Below, one piece after another: positions 35,582-47,592 of a DNA stretch of 64,000 bases. The number at the start of each line of letters is the position of its first letter. Within the stretch, counting starts at the first letter, position 1. Both the position numbers and the translations under genes were made by a program. The notes below the pieces were generated by a model. The model saw only the letters and a program-made list of their open reading frames with translations, searched no databases and was not told the origin of the DNA. The DNA lies in assembly GCF_933775445.1 (NCBI RefSeq), contig NC_065874.1:5475001-5539000 (forward strand), in the 5' to 3' direction. Source of the stretch: Argentina anserina. Lineage: Eukaryota; Streptophyta; Magnoliopsida; Rosales; Rosaceae.

Positions 35582-38500
35582 ATGCCTCCCAAGTCCGCAA
35601 AGGGAAAAGAAGCCCCAGCTGAGCGACCCATCCTCGGCCGATTCTCGTCTCACTTGAAGATTGGGATTGTAAGCTTCCTTCGCTCTACTTCAGTATCTAA
35701 TTCTGCTATAAAGTTTCGATTTTTAATAGGTTCATGCACTTATTTGAATTTGAAGTGGAGCATGTTGTGATTTTGATCAAGTTTTTAGCTTTGAGTTTTG
35801 TTCTGCAATGATCACTGTACTGTGAGAATCTGAAAGATTGTTGCTTTTTAAGGTTTTGGGTTAATGAAATGGTTGAAAAATGTTGGGATGATTGTAATGT
35901 GTGGTTTTGGGTTTTTTATTTATTTTTTGGTTAGGTTGGATTGCCAAATGTTGGAAAATCTACTCTGTTTAACACTCTGACCAAGCTGTCGATTCCGGCG
36001 GAGAACTTCCCTTTCTGCACAATTGAGCCCAATGAAGCCAGGGTCAACATTCCTGATGAGAGGTTTGACTGGCTCTGCCAGTTGTACAAGCCGAAAAGCG
36101 AGGTTTGTTTCTTTAGGTGGTTAGAATTTAGAAAAGCATTGTGTTCAGATATTTACAGGTGTATGCAACTTCTGCATATAATTGGTTTACTGCATTATGC
36201 TTTTATTAGGGTCTTTCATACTTTTTGGCATCTATGAGTTTAGTTTATATGGTTTTGTTGTAACTGGTAAGATAAGATTTGGTTCGTACAAAGCAATGAA
36301 GGATAAGAAGAATTGCCTATTTTGTCAATGTTGTGTTGAAATTATAAGGGACCAAGTACCCACGTTATTAATTTTAATCCCTAATTCTGAAACAATATAA
36401 TTGTAATCTTAAAATGATTTTGTGATACAATCATTTTCATCACCATTCTGCACAAAGTCCATGTTACTTCTAATATGGTAGGCATGCTTATTTTTACATT
36501 TAGGAGTGCTAACGGTTACTAAAATTTTCTTATCACGTGAAATTGTTTACTATATATAGGTCTCAGCCTTTCTGGAAATTCATGATATAGCTGGACTTGT
36601 TCGAGGTGCTCATGAAGGACAAGGGTTAGGAAACAGTTTCTTATCCCATATCCGTGCAGTCGATGGCATTTTTCATGTGTTACGTAAGTGGTTTGTTTAT
36701 GCTTAAATGTTGTTAATTTAGAGGACATGTGACATTTCAAATTATGAATTTGTGAGTCTAATAGTAACTTGAAGAATCAAAAGGAGACTGCTAACCTTGG
36801 TTAAGTTGAATCAGTAGTACCCTTTTTATTTCATATTTATCTCGAGGATGATGAAGAAAATGGGAGGGGAAAGGAAAAATCTTATTTTCTTGACTTAATT
36901 ATTTTAAACGATTGTACAGTTACTTACTGTTTGCCGTTAACAATATCTCTGTAGGTGCATTTGAAGATCCAGATATCATCCATGTTGATGATACTGTGGA
37001 TCCTGTGAGAGATTTAGAGATTATCAGTGCAGAGTTGCGTCTTAAGGTATGCTTTACTTCTCTATGGTTTTTATTTTCTCCCTTGCTATGGTTAATTGTT
37101 GGTTGTTGTTATGGACTTTTGTAAAACCTCTTCTGGTTCTGCGAGTTTTAGCAAAAATATCGATGTGTAGCTCTACCTGAAAGCTTGACTCTTCCCAAAT
37201 TTCCAGAGATGGTCATCTCCAGGGATTTTGCAATTCATTTATCTATGTAATGTAAGAGAGATATATTGTATGTTTTGCAGGATATTGAATTTGTAAAAAA
37301 GAATATAGAGGATGTTGAAAAGAGCATGAAGAGGAGCAATGACAAGCAGTTAAAAGTAGAGCATGAACTTTGTGGAAGGGTATGTGCTTGAATGAATTAC
37401 TCCTACATTCTTTCATTCTTTGACTTTGTACAATCTTTTTTGCATTTGTGTGAGGTTGATATGTGCAACCTTTCGTCGAATGTATTATTGTCATGTACTT
37501 TATCTGTGGTCTGGTAGAGTATGATATTGATTTTTTACATTTGTGATGCTTATTTTCAACCGCGATTTTGGTTTATAAGGAACTAGGATTGTTATAAATG
37601 GTTGGTTTGACAATATATAGATGCCCTACATGCTTGGCAAAACTGTGTAGCGTACTGAACTATAGGAGTGGTGTGCATGTGAATTAGGTTTTGCTACAAT
37701 CAAATGATACCTAATGGACTGACAATTAAATAAGTGGTGGCAGTACTTTGGACTCTTAAAAAACATAATTGATTAGTTTCAAAACACTTCTGGTCCATAT
37801 GTTATCTGATTCAAGGAAAATCTATTTGTTAAATCACAACAATGCAGATGTACCTTTGGTTGATTTGACAGAAAACCTTTACAATTTGCTTTAAAAAATG
37901 ATCTTATTTTTCCTTTATTAATAGTGATCAATTATCATGAATCCACAGCTCTTAGCATGGCTTGAGGATGGAAAAGATATCCGTTTAGGCGAGTGGAAAG
38001 CTGCTGATGTTGAGATCCTGAATCCCTTTCAATTGCTAACGGCCAAGCCTGTTGTTTACTTGGTAAGTATAACACTTCTAGGAATAATTTTCAGAAGTAC
38101 ACATGTAATATTTTCATCCCTTATATATGCTATTGAAATGTTTTCCAGTTTTCCTTGTAAACGGTAGAAAATGCTTTTAAAAGAAAATGTGATGAAACTT
38201 GTACAGAATTTCCTATTCAACAAAACCCCGGAGGCTTGACTGCTAATTTGGAGGACCCTGCATGTTAGTCTAGGACTATCAATTATTCCTAGACTATAGC
38301 TGGTGGATGAGGATTTGATCAGTGTGTATCTCTTTCCACAGGTTAACATGAATGAGAGAGATTACCAAAGGAAGAAGAATAAGTTCTTGCCAAAGATTCA
38401 TGCATGGTATGCCAAGAAATATTTCGTGTCTCTATTTATTGTTTCTTGTTGTTATTATTTGTTTGTAGGTTGCCATGTGTTGTCAATGTGTTATTTATGC

Positions 38501-41104
38501 TTCTGCATATTTATTTTCATCTCACTCTGATAGTCTTTTTTATTTCCACAAATTTTACTCGCCATCTTGCCTTGCTAGAGTAAGTCTACCCGATGATTCG
38601 ATCTACCAGTTTATGTAAAGGAAGGCTTTTGCTTTATGATATAGTAGTATCCATGGTCTTGTTTCCTAGATTGATTTAGTTCATTACAGAGAAATGAGTT
38701 ATTGTTATCTCTTCAGTGAGTACTAATGAATGGGAGTGGCCTTGTTCTTTTCATGCTTTTAGGGTGCAGGAACATGGAGGTGAGAAAATTATTCCCTTCA
38801 GCTGTGCACTGGAAAGGAATCTTGCTGATATGCAACCAGATGAAGCTGCAAAGTATTGTGAGGAGAACAAAGTGGAAAGGTATATAAATTGAATGACTGC
38901 TGTAACTCTAAATTAATGTGACTTGTGTCCTGGACCTATATATGTTTGTATATTCTAATTTGCCAATATTATTTTAATTATGTGTGGTTGGAGTACTGGC
39001 ATTAAGAATTTATAGTAATATCATGTAATTATGCTGACTGGATTAACTTTCCCTACAGTGCCCTTCCCAAGATCATAAAGACTGGATTTGCAGCCATTAA
39101 TCTCATATACTTTTTCACAGCTGGTCCTGATGAGGTAGAGTGATTTGATACTCAATTCTTGTTGCCATCACAGCTTTTTTTGTTTTTATTTTTCATTGTT
39201 TATGTTACTCATGGTACTATCACTGCTTCATTTTCTTTTGACAATGGTGTCCCCTGCCCCCCCCCCCCCCCCCCCTCCCTCCCTTCTTTCCTGTCATGTG
39301 ATTGTATTCTTATAACCTTGCTGAATAAATAACAAGGTGTATCCATTCATACATTTCAAAAGGATTAAATATTATAATTGACATACTAAAACTCGTAGGA
39401 TTCCACCAGAAGGTCCTACAGAACCATTAGTTTGTATGTTTTTTTGGTAATTAAGGTTATTTCTTTAATTTGATGTTAGTATGGTTTGCTATTTGAGAAT
39501 GTCTATGTTATGATCTTGGCAGTTTGTCTAAAGCAGCTCAGCTTCAAGAGGGCTTTAGTTTGCTTTTGACCGGTTATTTTCAGTTCTTCTGAAAATTATG
39601 CCCATATAGTGGCAACACCTATCATGAACAATGCAATTAATTTTGTGTTCTAGTAAAAGAGAATTTAGTCATTGTAAGAGATGCAAAAGGTTGCAAAATT
39701 CCATGTTCTTCCATTGCGTCTAAACTACTATTACATTTGGCAGGTGAAATGCTGGCAGATTAGGCGGCTTTCAAAGGCTCCTCAAGCTGCAGGGACCATT
39801 CATACTGATTTTGAGAGAGGATTCATTTGTGCTGAGGTAGTTCCTAGCTTACATGTTAACTCTTGTGACACAAAATTTTCTTTAGTTATCGTGTCTATTA
39901 GCTCTAATTCCATAAAGTTCACAGATATTAAAGTTTTCTTTTCCTCGTGTTATGTGTGGGAAAAGAAATGAATTAGTAAAAGAGGCAGTTGAGGGGGTGA
40001 ACATTGTCGTATGCCTGACTGTGGTCTTTTCTTTCTTGCTCTTAAAGTACTCTTCTTTCCCATCGCCTTTTTTTCCCTTTACCCTTTTTTTTATGTATGT
40101 CTGATGCCTCAAAATTCTGACCTTTCCTTTTTCAAAAATGCGTTTTAACATAATAGTTTCTTGTACTAACATCCAACAGCCAATTGTACAATTTATCACT
40201 CCCCTGGCCCTATTATATCCAACTTGATATTTCCATACTGCCAGGAGTGTCAGCTAGCATTAGTAGTTAACATGACTACCTGCTTATATACCATTGCGTT
40301 ACTGATTGTTTGGAGCAGAGCAATTACTAGATGTCTAAATGTTGTTTTCTTGGCTTTTCTTCCCTGTGATTTACAGGTCATGAAGTTTGAAGATCTAAAG
40401 GAACTTGGTAGTGAACCAGCTGTTAAGGTATGCACTAAGTTCTTACTAGAGTTATATTTCAATCATTATCATTGCTTCCCTGATATAGTCTTAATTCTTA
40501 AAGTTCATGTTTCAGTAAAGTAATATGTTGCCATGAATTCCAGACCTTATTTATTAAAGTCATCCAGTAGTTTACTTGCTCAGTTCCTCTGTAACCTGTC
40601 AGAATTAGAGTAGAAATTTAGATGACAAGAAAAGGAGTAAAGAACAGAAAGCTAGTGTAATCTAAGAAAATTATATTTTTTGTTGATGGCATGGTATATA
40701 TGGACTGGTAATAAAAGTTGGGAACAGATGGTGGAGAGATCTGATCATAATTGGGGGAGCTCCCAAGAACCTTCTCTTTTTGTTTTTTTCGGTTAATATG
40801 CCTTTAGTCTATTACCAAAGGCTGGCACATATATGCATACTTCAACTGTGGAAAGGTGGATGTCTCTTCAAGGCATTTAGCATCAGTACCGAATTTTAGA
40901 AGGATTAGTTTGTTTGCTTTAGATAGGACCTTCTGATGCTTTGGCACATTTCTGCCTTGAGGAAGTATCTGCTCTTATTTGATTTCTTGTTTATTTTGGT
41001 TACAGGCTGCCGGTAAGTACAGACAAGAAGGGAAGACATACGTAGTCCAAGATGGAGACATAATCTTCTTCAAGTTCAATGTTTCTGGAGGTGGGAAGAA
41101 ATGA
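35582..41104 (+). CDS. OLA1: Obg-like ATPase 1 (YchF/OLA1 family)
   Basis: Ribosome-associated P-loop ATPase of the YchF family, cytosolic, implicated in translation and stress responses. Twelve exons: 35582-35668, 35935-36102, 36560-36683, 36955-37046, 37281-37379, 37949-38062, 38342-38406, 38763-38879, 39059-39134, 39744-39836, 40377-40427 and 41006-41104. They total 1185 nt, giving 394 residues, the usual OLA1 length. G1 is GLPNVGKS (31-38). G3 is DIAGLVRGA. The usual NKxD is replaced by NMNE (230-233), the hallmark that gives ATP rather than GTP preference. The C-terminal TGS domain includes [20 protein letters not shown] and ends [10 protein letters not shown]. Intron 9 carries a run of 19 C. 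Start [12 protein letters not shown] is typical. Confidence 0.96.
39257..39275. repeat. poly(C) run of 19
   Basis: Nineteen consecutive C bases in intron 9 of OLA1, followed by tccctccctt. Length may be affected by sequencing error. Confidence 0.85.
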
Positions 41105-43241
41105 GAATCACATATCCAGCATACATGATCATTCAGATTTTGGGAGTATATGTTTCGTTATGTGATTGTATACTTGCATTGTCAAGATGGTAATATACCT
41201 GTAGCATGTTTTGTTTTGTCTGGTCAAATTTTTGGTTCCTTAGTTCAACTGCCCCTTCGACATGTATCCTAAGCGTTGGTTGTAGACTCGTGGAGAATGA
41301 ATGGAGAATACAAGCATTACTCATTTATCAAACTAATTCTAAATTAGACTTCCTTGTATGGTCACCTATAGGCAAATCTATGTCAGAAGTATCAAATTTT
41401 TTGTTGGGATTTCACCTGAATCACATGTTTTGCTCCTTCTAAAGAACTAAGTTCATGAAAGGTGAAACATCCTTAAAAGGTTAAAGCAACTGTCATGAAA
41501 AGCTCTTGATCAACTAGAAACACTGAAATGAATGAATTTGCGCGACGCTGGTGAATTAAGTATTATCTTGTTAAATCCCATATGTAATTATTATGTATTA
41601 TCTTGTGGCTTTTGCCATACTAACAAGTTGAGCTTCTTGGTCCCTCAACCTTTCTGGTTCCCTATCCTCAAATGGTTAACATAATTATTGAGTTGAAATG
41701 CAGATACTGATAAAGCAAACACACCATTTTTGTTATTTAGTGGAAGATGAGAAAGAAAACAACAATATACCACTGAGTGAATTTGTTGGCAGTTGGATTT
41801 TTCCTATCAACACCTTCTGAATCCACTATTCTATACTGAAAACTCTTGGCTTTGTCTAAGAGAGGACAAATTCACCATGCAAATGTTGAATCCATGACCA
41901 CATTTCTTCATCTACTTTGGTGAGTTCTTGTGGTCCAACTGATCTACATACCCGCAAGTCACAGAACCCCTCTTTGTACTATAACAATCACAAGATGGAG
42001 ACTGTAGATCAATGTAGGTTCTCCCCACGTGTCATGATCACGCGGTCCCCTTGCCACACCCCATCATTATGCTTCTACCAACTCCACCTCTAAGGGTCTT
42101 ATCGGAACTCGAAGAATTGAAGACTGAAGAGAGACCCCCGGTCAAAAGGGAAGTGGTGGAGCCCCCTCAGTCCTACATGGCACTGACCTCACACTCCTCA
42201 ATGCCCTTCTCCTCCTTAACTGGATTGAACAAACCTTTGACGTCCACCAGGAAAGTGAGATTCTTTTTTTCCCTTACTTTGGCGGGTAAGACCCTAATTT
42301 TAGCCCCAAAATCCCACTACATTTTCCCGCTTACTTTCTCAATTGTTGGGACAAAGCTTATTAGGGTTTTTGTTTAATCACCCAATACACAAAGTTTTGG
42401 TCTTTACTGTAGTGTCCTCACATGCCCCTATTAAAGCTCAAAGGTTTGGCCTTTTTCAGGGTTTTTGTTTTTCATTTTTCAATAAAGAAAACAGAGAGGG
42501 GTTTTGGGACTGTTAATAATCCAAAGGTACTTTCTTTAGGGTTTGTATGGTGAGATTGTTCATGGGTCCCCTTTACTTTTAATGCAGCCTGGTTGGTAAT
42601 TTTGAAAACCCACTTTGAGCTTCTTCATGGGTTTTGCTGTAGCTGAACACTACTGAAGCTCTGTGTGAAGGAATGTGGAGGAGGTAAGGTGTTAAAAGCC
42701 CCCTTTGTAGATTTCATAGCTGTTTCAGATTTTGTTGCTATAAAGGTTGAGTTTTTATCGAGTGATAGGTTGAAAAGGGCCACATTGCTCTTAAAGATGG
42801 GATCTTTGTAGGGAAATGCTGTGTTTGTTGTAGATCTCTTAGGGTGACTCAGCTTGTTTTTTTTTTAATTTCTTACCATTTACTGCTTTGAGTTTCTGTT
42901 AGTCTGTGAGTTGGGTTTAGTGTGATATTGTTTTGGGGAAAGGAGAATCAGACCCTTATTGCTCTACAGCTCAAAGATTTGGTTATGGTTTTATGTGTGA
43001 TTCCAAGTCATTGTTTTGATTTAGGAGCTGGGCCTTGTTGTTTTGGAACAGTCTGAAGATTTGTTGGGTTCCATTGGCTGTTTGGATTTCATAATTGAAA
43101 GTTTACAACTTCAGTAGCTGTTTCTCATTGTATTGAATTCGAAGGAAGCATTCTGGAAGTGTTGTTGTGCCTACTTGGATTGGTTAGTTGTGGAGAGTAT
43201 CAAGTTTTTTTTTTCACTCTGTTCTAATTGATAAGACTAGT
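41105..43241 (+). promoter_or_regulatory. OLA1 3' flank, GHR1-like promoter and long leader
   Basis: No gene is supported. The first 400 bp or so are OLA1 3' UTR and flank. A donor-like GAG|gtaagg near 42683 and several AG acceptors before 43241 suggest a leader intron in the receptor-kinase transcript, but I cannot fix its ends. Confidence 0.4.
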
Positions 43242-46200
43242 ATGAGGCTGGGTGGGATTTTAGTGCTGTCCATATTTTTCGTTTCTGCAATGGGACAGCT
43301 TCCATCGCAGGACATATTGGCGCTGCTCGCATTCAAGAAGGGTGTCAAACATGATCCTACTGGTTTTGTGCTCAGTTCTTGGAATGATGAGTCCATCGAC
43401 TTCAATGGTTGTCCTTCTTCTTGGAATGGGATTATATGTAATGGTGGAAATGTTGCTGGAGTTGTGCTTGATAATTTGAGTCTCTCTGCGGATGTAGACT
43501 TGAGTGTGTTCGCTAATCTGACGAAGCTTCTGAAACTTTCCATGGCCAACAATACGATATCTGGGAAAATTCCTGACAATATTGGAGACTTCACCAGCCT
43601 TGAGTTTCTTGACCTGTCGAACAATTTGTTTTCTTCATCCTTACCACCTGGAATTGGTAAATTGGGGAGCTTAAGGAACCTCTCATTAGGTGGCAACAAC
43701 TTATCGGGCTCCATTCCAGATTCCATTTCAGGGCTTTCCTCAATCCAGTCGTTGGACTTAAGTCACAACTCCTTCTCAGGGCCGCTGCCATCTGCATTGA
43801 CAAAGCTGTCCAGTCTGGTATCTCTAAATCTTTCTTCAAATGGATTTACCAAGAGCTTACCCAAGGGGTTTGATCTACTGTCAAGTCTAGATGTACTTGA
43901 CTTGCATGGAAATATGCTTGATGGTCCTCTGGATAAGGTGTTTCTGATGGAAGCAACTGTCACTCACGTTGACTTTAGCGGCAATATGCTTACAAGTTCC
44001 GGTTCGCAGGAGCAAATGTTTCTACCTCGTCTTTCTGAGAGTATCAAGTACTTGAATCTATCCCACAACCAGCTTTCTGGGTCTCTAGTAGGTGGCAGTG
44101 AGCTTCAGATATTTGAGAACTTGAAGGTGTTGGATCTCAGCTACAACCAGCTGTCAGGAGAATTGCCTGGATTTAACTTTGTATATGACCTCCAGGTCCT
44201 CAAACTTAGCAACAACAGATTTACTGGAATTGTTCCTAATGGCCTTATAAAAGGAGATTCTCTTGTTTTAAGTGAATTAGATCTGAGTGGCAACAATCTC
44301 TCAGGTAATTTAACTGCCACTACTTTTGTTTCCGTGTTTACATGAAGTATTGCTTTACTTTCAATTAAAATGTAGTCTTTTTGTTCTGTTGTAGTTATTC
44401 TGGCTTATTGTGTTTTAGCATGCCTCTTATGTTGAAGTTGATCTCTCAGGATCAATCAATATGGTGACATCAACACTTCTGCGCAACCTTAATCTCTCCT
44501 CAAATGGGCTTACTGGTAAGTTGCCATTGCTTACTGGAGATTGTGCTGTACTTGATCTGTCCAAGAACAAATTTGAAGGAAATCTAACCAGGATGGTGAA
44601 ATGGGGGAACATCGAGTACCTTGATCTGAGTCAAAATCTTTTGTCAGGACCCATACCTGATGTTACTCCACAGTTTCTGCGTTTAAATTATCTCAATCTC
44701 TCCCATAATTCTCTTAGTAGCTCTATAGCGAGTGTTATAACACAGTATCCCAAGATTAGTGTCCTTGATCTCAGTTCTAACCAGCTAGATGGCACAGTTC
44801 TGGCTGAGTTGCTAAGCATGCCTACCCTGCAAGAGCTCCACCTTGAAAATAATTTACTCACTGGGTCAATTAACATCTCATCTCCTTTGTTCAACCAATC
44901 AAATCTTCAGGTTCTTGATCTTTCTCAGAACCGGCTTAGTGGCTATTTTCCTGATCAATTTGAGTCACTGAATGGGCTTAAAGTGCTCAATATCGGAAGA
45001 AATAATTTTTCTGGCTCTCTGCCAACTTCCATCTCTGACATGAGCGCATTAAGCACATTAGACATATCGCAGAATCATTTCACAGGTCCTCTTCCAAACA
45101 ACTTGCCAAACAGTCTTGTATTTTTTAATGCTTCATATAATGATCTCTCTGGGGATGTCCCAGAAAACCTGAGGAAGTTTCCAAGTTCTTCCTTCTACCC
45201 AGGGAATACACATCTGCGGTTCCCAGATGGTGGTCCTCCTGGGTCAAACAGTTCTGAGGCTAAACATTCAAAGAGGAAACCATTCAGCACACTTGTCAAA
45301 GTGATCATTATAGTTTCCTGTGTGGTTGCTCTCTTCATTCTTATTCTGTTGGCTATATTCGTTCATTACATCCGCATGTCAAGGAGAGTCCCATCAGAGC
45401 ATACTGCAAGCAAAGATATCCATAAACGTGCTCCACCAAACCCCTCTGGCGCTCGAGGAGTAGAGAGTGCTGGTGCCTTGGTTGTTTCGGCTGGTGATCT
45501 TGTGGCTTCGCGGAAAGGAACATCATCTGAAGTTATCAGCCCTGGTGAAAAGCTCACAGCTGTAAGTGACTTCTCCCCTTCAAAGTTCTCTTGGTCCCCA
45601 GAATCTGGAGATTCCTATACTGCAGAAAACCTTGCCAGACTGGATGTGAGATCACCAGATAGATTGGTGGGAGAGCTTCATTTTCTTGATGAAACAATTG
45701 CATTAACACCTGAGGAGCTGTCAAAGGCTCCTGCTGAAGTTTTAGGGAGAAGCAGCCATGGCACTTCCTATAAGGCAACACTTGAAAACGGGCTGTTCTT
45801 AACGGTTAAGTGGTTGAGAGAAGGGGTGGCAAAGCAGAAAAAGGAGTTTGCCAAGGAGGCGAAGAAATTTTCCAATATGAGGCATCCAAATGTTGTGGGC
45901 TTGAGAGGATACTATTGGGGACCTACACAGCATGAGAAGCTTATTCTTTCAGATTATATCTCACCTGGAAGTCTTGCGAGCTTTCTTTATGGTAAGCAGC
46001 TTTCCGTTGCTGTCTTCAACCTCTATGTCATGCTATTATAGGGAATGAAACTTAATTAAGACTAATAGTGCATCCAGTAAGTTCCTGCTAAAATTGCATG
46101 AATTGTATTATAGATTTTATTCTGGATGTATAGCTAAGGTATATTTGTGTGTGCATTTTTTTATGTGTAATGCGCTCCAGTTTCATTTCTAATGAGCCTA

Positions 46201-46797
46201 AATTATTCTTCAGACCGACCAGGAAGAAAAGGTCCTCCATTGACCTGGGCCCGAAGGCTCAAAATTGCAGTTGATGTCGCACGTGGCTTGAACTATCTCC
46301 ATTTTGATCGTGCTGTTCCACATGGTAACCTCAAAGCAACAAATATTCTGTTGGATGGGTCTGATCTGAACGCCCGAGTTGCTGATTACTGCCTCCACCG
46401 CCTCATGACACAAGCTGGCACCATTGAACAGATTCTTGATGCTGGTGTCTTAGGCTACCGTGCCCCGGAGCTGGCCTCTTCCAAGAAGCCACTGCCCTCC
46501 TTCAAGTCTGATGTTTATGCCTTTGGAGTGATTTTGTTGGAACTTTTAACTGGAAGGTGTGCTGGTGATGTGATCTCTGGTGAAGGAGGAGGGGCAGATT
46601 TGACAGATTGGGTGCGGTTGAGGGTCGCAGAAGGTCGTGGCTCAGATTGTTTTGATGCTACATTGGTGACTGAGATGAGTAATCCAGCTGCAGAGAAGGG
46701 AATGAAGGAAGTCCTTGGGATATCATTGCGGTGTATACGTTCTGTTTCTGAGAGGCCAGGTATTAAGACTATATACGAGGATCTCTCTTCCATATAG
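43242..46797 (+). CDS. GHR1: LRR receptor-like pseudokinase, GHR1-like
   Basis: Ortholog-like to GUARD CELL HYDROGEN PEROXIDE-RESISTANT1, a plasma-membrane LRR receptor acting in ABA/H2O2 stomatal closure. Exons 43242-44304, 44450-45991 and 46214-46797 total 3189 nt, giving 1062 residues (about 1053 in Arabidopsis). Signal peptide 1-18 (ILVLSIFFVSAMGQ), LRRNT with SQDILALLAFKKGVKHDPTG, then some 20 LRRs. Membrane span at about 639-661 (VIIIVSCVVALFILILLAIF). The juxtamembrane region contains LARLDVRSPDRLVGELHFLD. The kinase-like domain keeps the VKWL lysine but has HGNLK where active kinases have HRDLK, and ADYCLH where they have DFG. It is therefore predicted inactive, as reported for the Arabidopsis protein. 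The ATG at 43242 starts the signal peptide; the frame is open upstream but has no ATG there. Confidence 0.94.
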
Positions 46798-47592
46798 TGT
46801 AGTTTGTCCTAAAGTTAGTTTATCTGAACATGTTCCTTTCTCGGGAGGTATATAATATCTCATTGGCCTCCATTTTGTAACTTTCGGGGTTACTAGTTTG
46901 ATCGGCTTATTGAATCTACCATTGTACTAATGGTGCATGATTCAAAGGGTGCAATTCTTTTTTTACTTTGTATGCCTTCCATGATTTTCACTGCCGCATC
47001 TTTGCAAGGGCCTAATGAAGAATGTGATTGTAGAGAGGCCTTGCAAAGTAGCGGATGGTTTTGCATTAAATAGATTACAATGTTTATGGTCCGTTGGAGC
47101 ATACTTTTTGATTGTCCAAGTCCTACTACCATTGTATCTGCTATTGTAAGCAACTTCAGTCCAAACTCTAAAAGTACACCATAAGCAGCAATCTTTGCCC
47201 GGATATCTATGATTACAAAGTGAAATTTCATATGTCCATCATGGAGTTGCCAGAGAGTAAATCTGCAATGCTTCCTATCAACATAGACAGAAGCGAAAGT
47301 TGTATGGTATTTCTGAGTATGAGATTATTACATTATACGGTGTTTAAAAAAAATACAAAAATAAGTACGCTCTATGTCTACAAAGCATACATAGCTGGAT
47401 GAGCATTTCATCTGAAAAGAAAATGCTTCTTAAGATAAGGGTAATATTTAAACACGTGACAGAGACAAAGATTTCTTGTTTGCTTTTTCATTCTAACCAA
47501 AGCTCATAGCTGTCTGTGTTATATCACTCCATATGATTAGCACGTTTTGCAAGTAGTGAGTGATCATTAGACTGAGATACTGCGAGGTAAGC
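46798..47592. other. intergenic, GHR1-like 3' flank and HIBADH promoter
   Basis: Non-coding. A minus-strand open frame at 46893-47231 has no recognisable similarity and overlaps the likely 3' UTR. Confidence 0.45.

Noticed and set aside
43214..43726. 170-codon minus-strand frame under GHR1 exon 1
   Set aside because: Shadow of the LRR repeats on the opposite strand.
46893..47231. 112-codon minus-strand frame after GHR1
   Set aside because: Lies in the 3' flank, with no similarity or codon bias.
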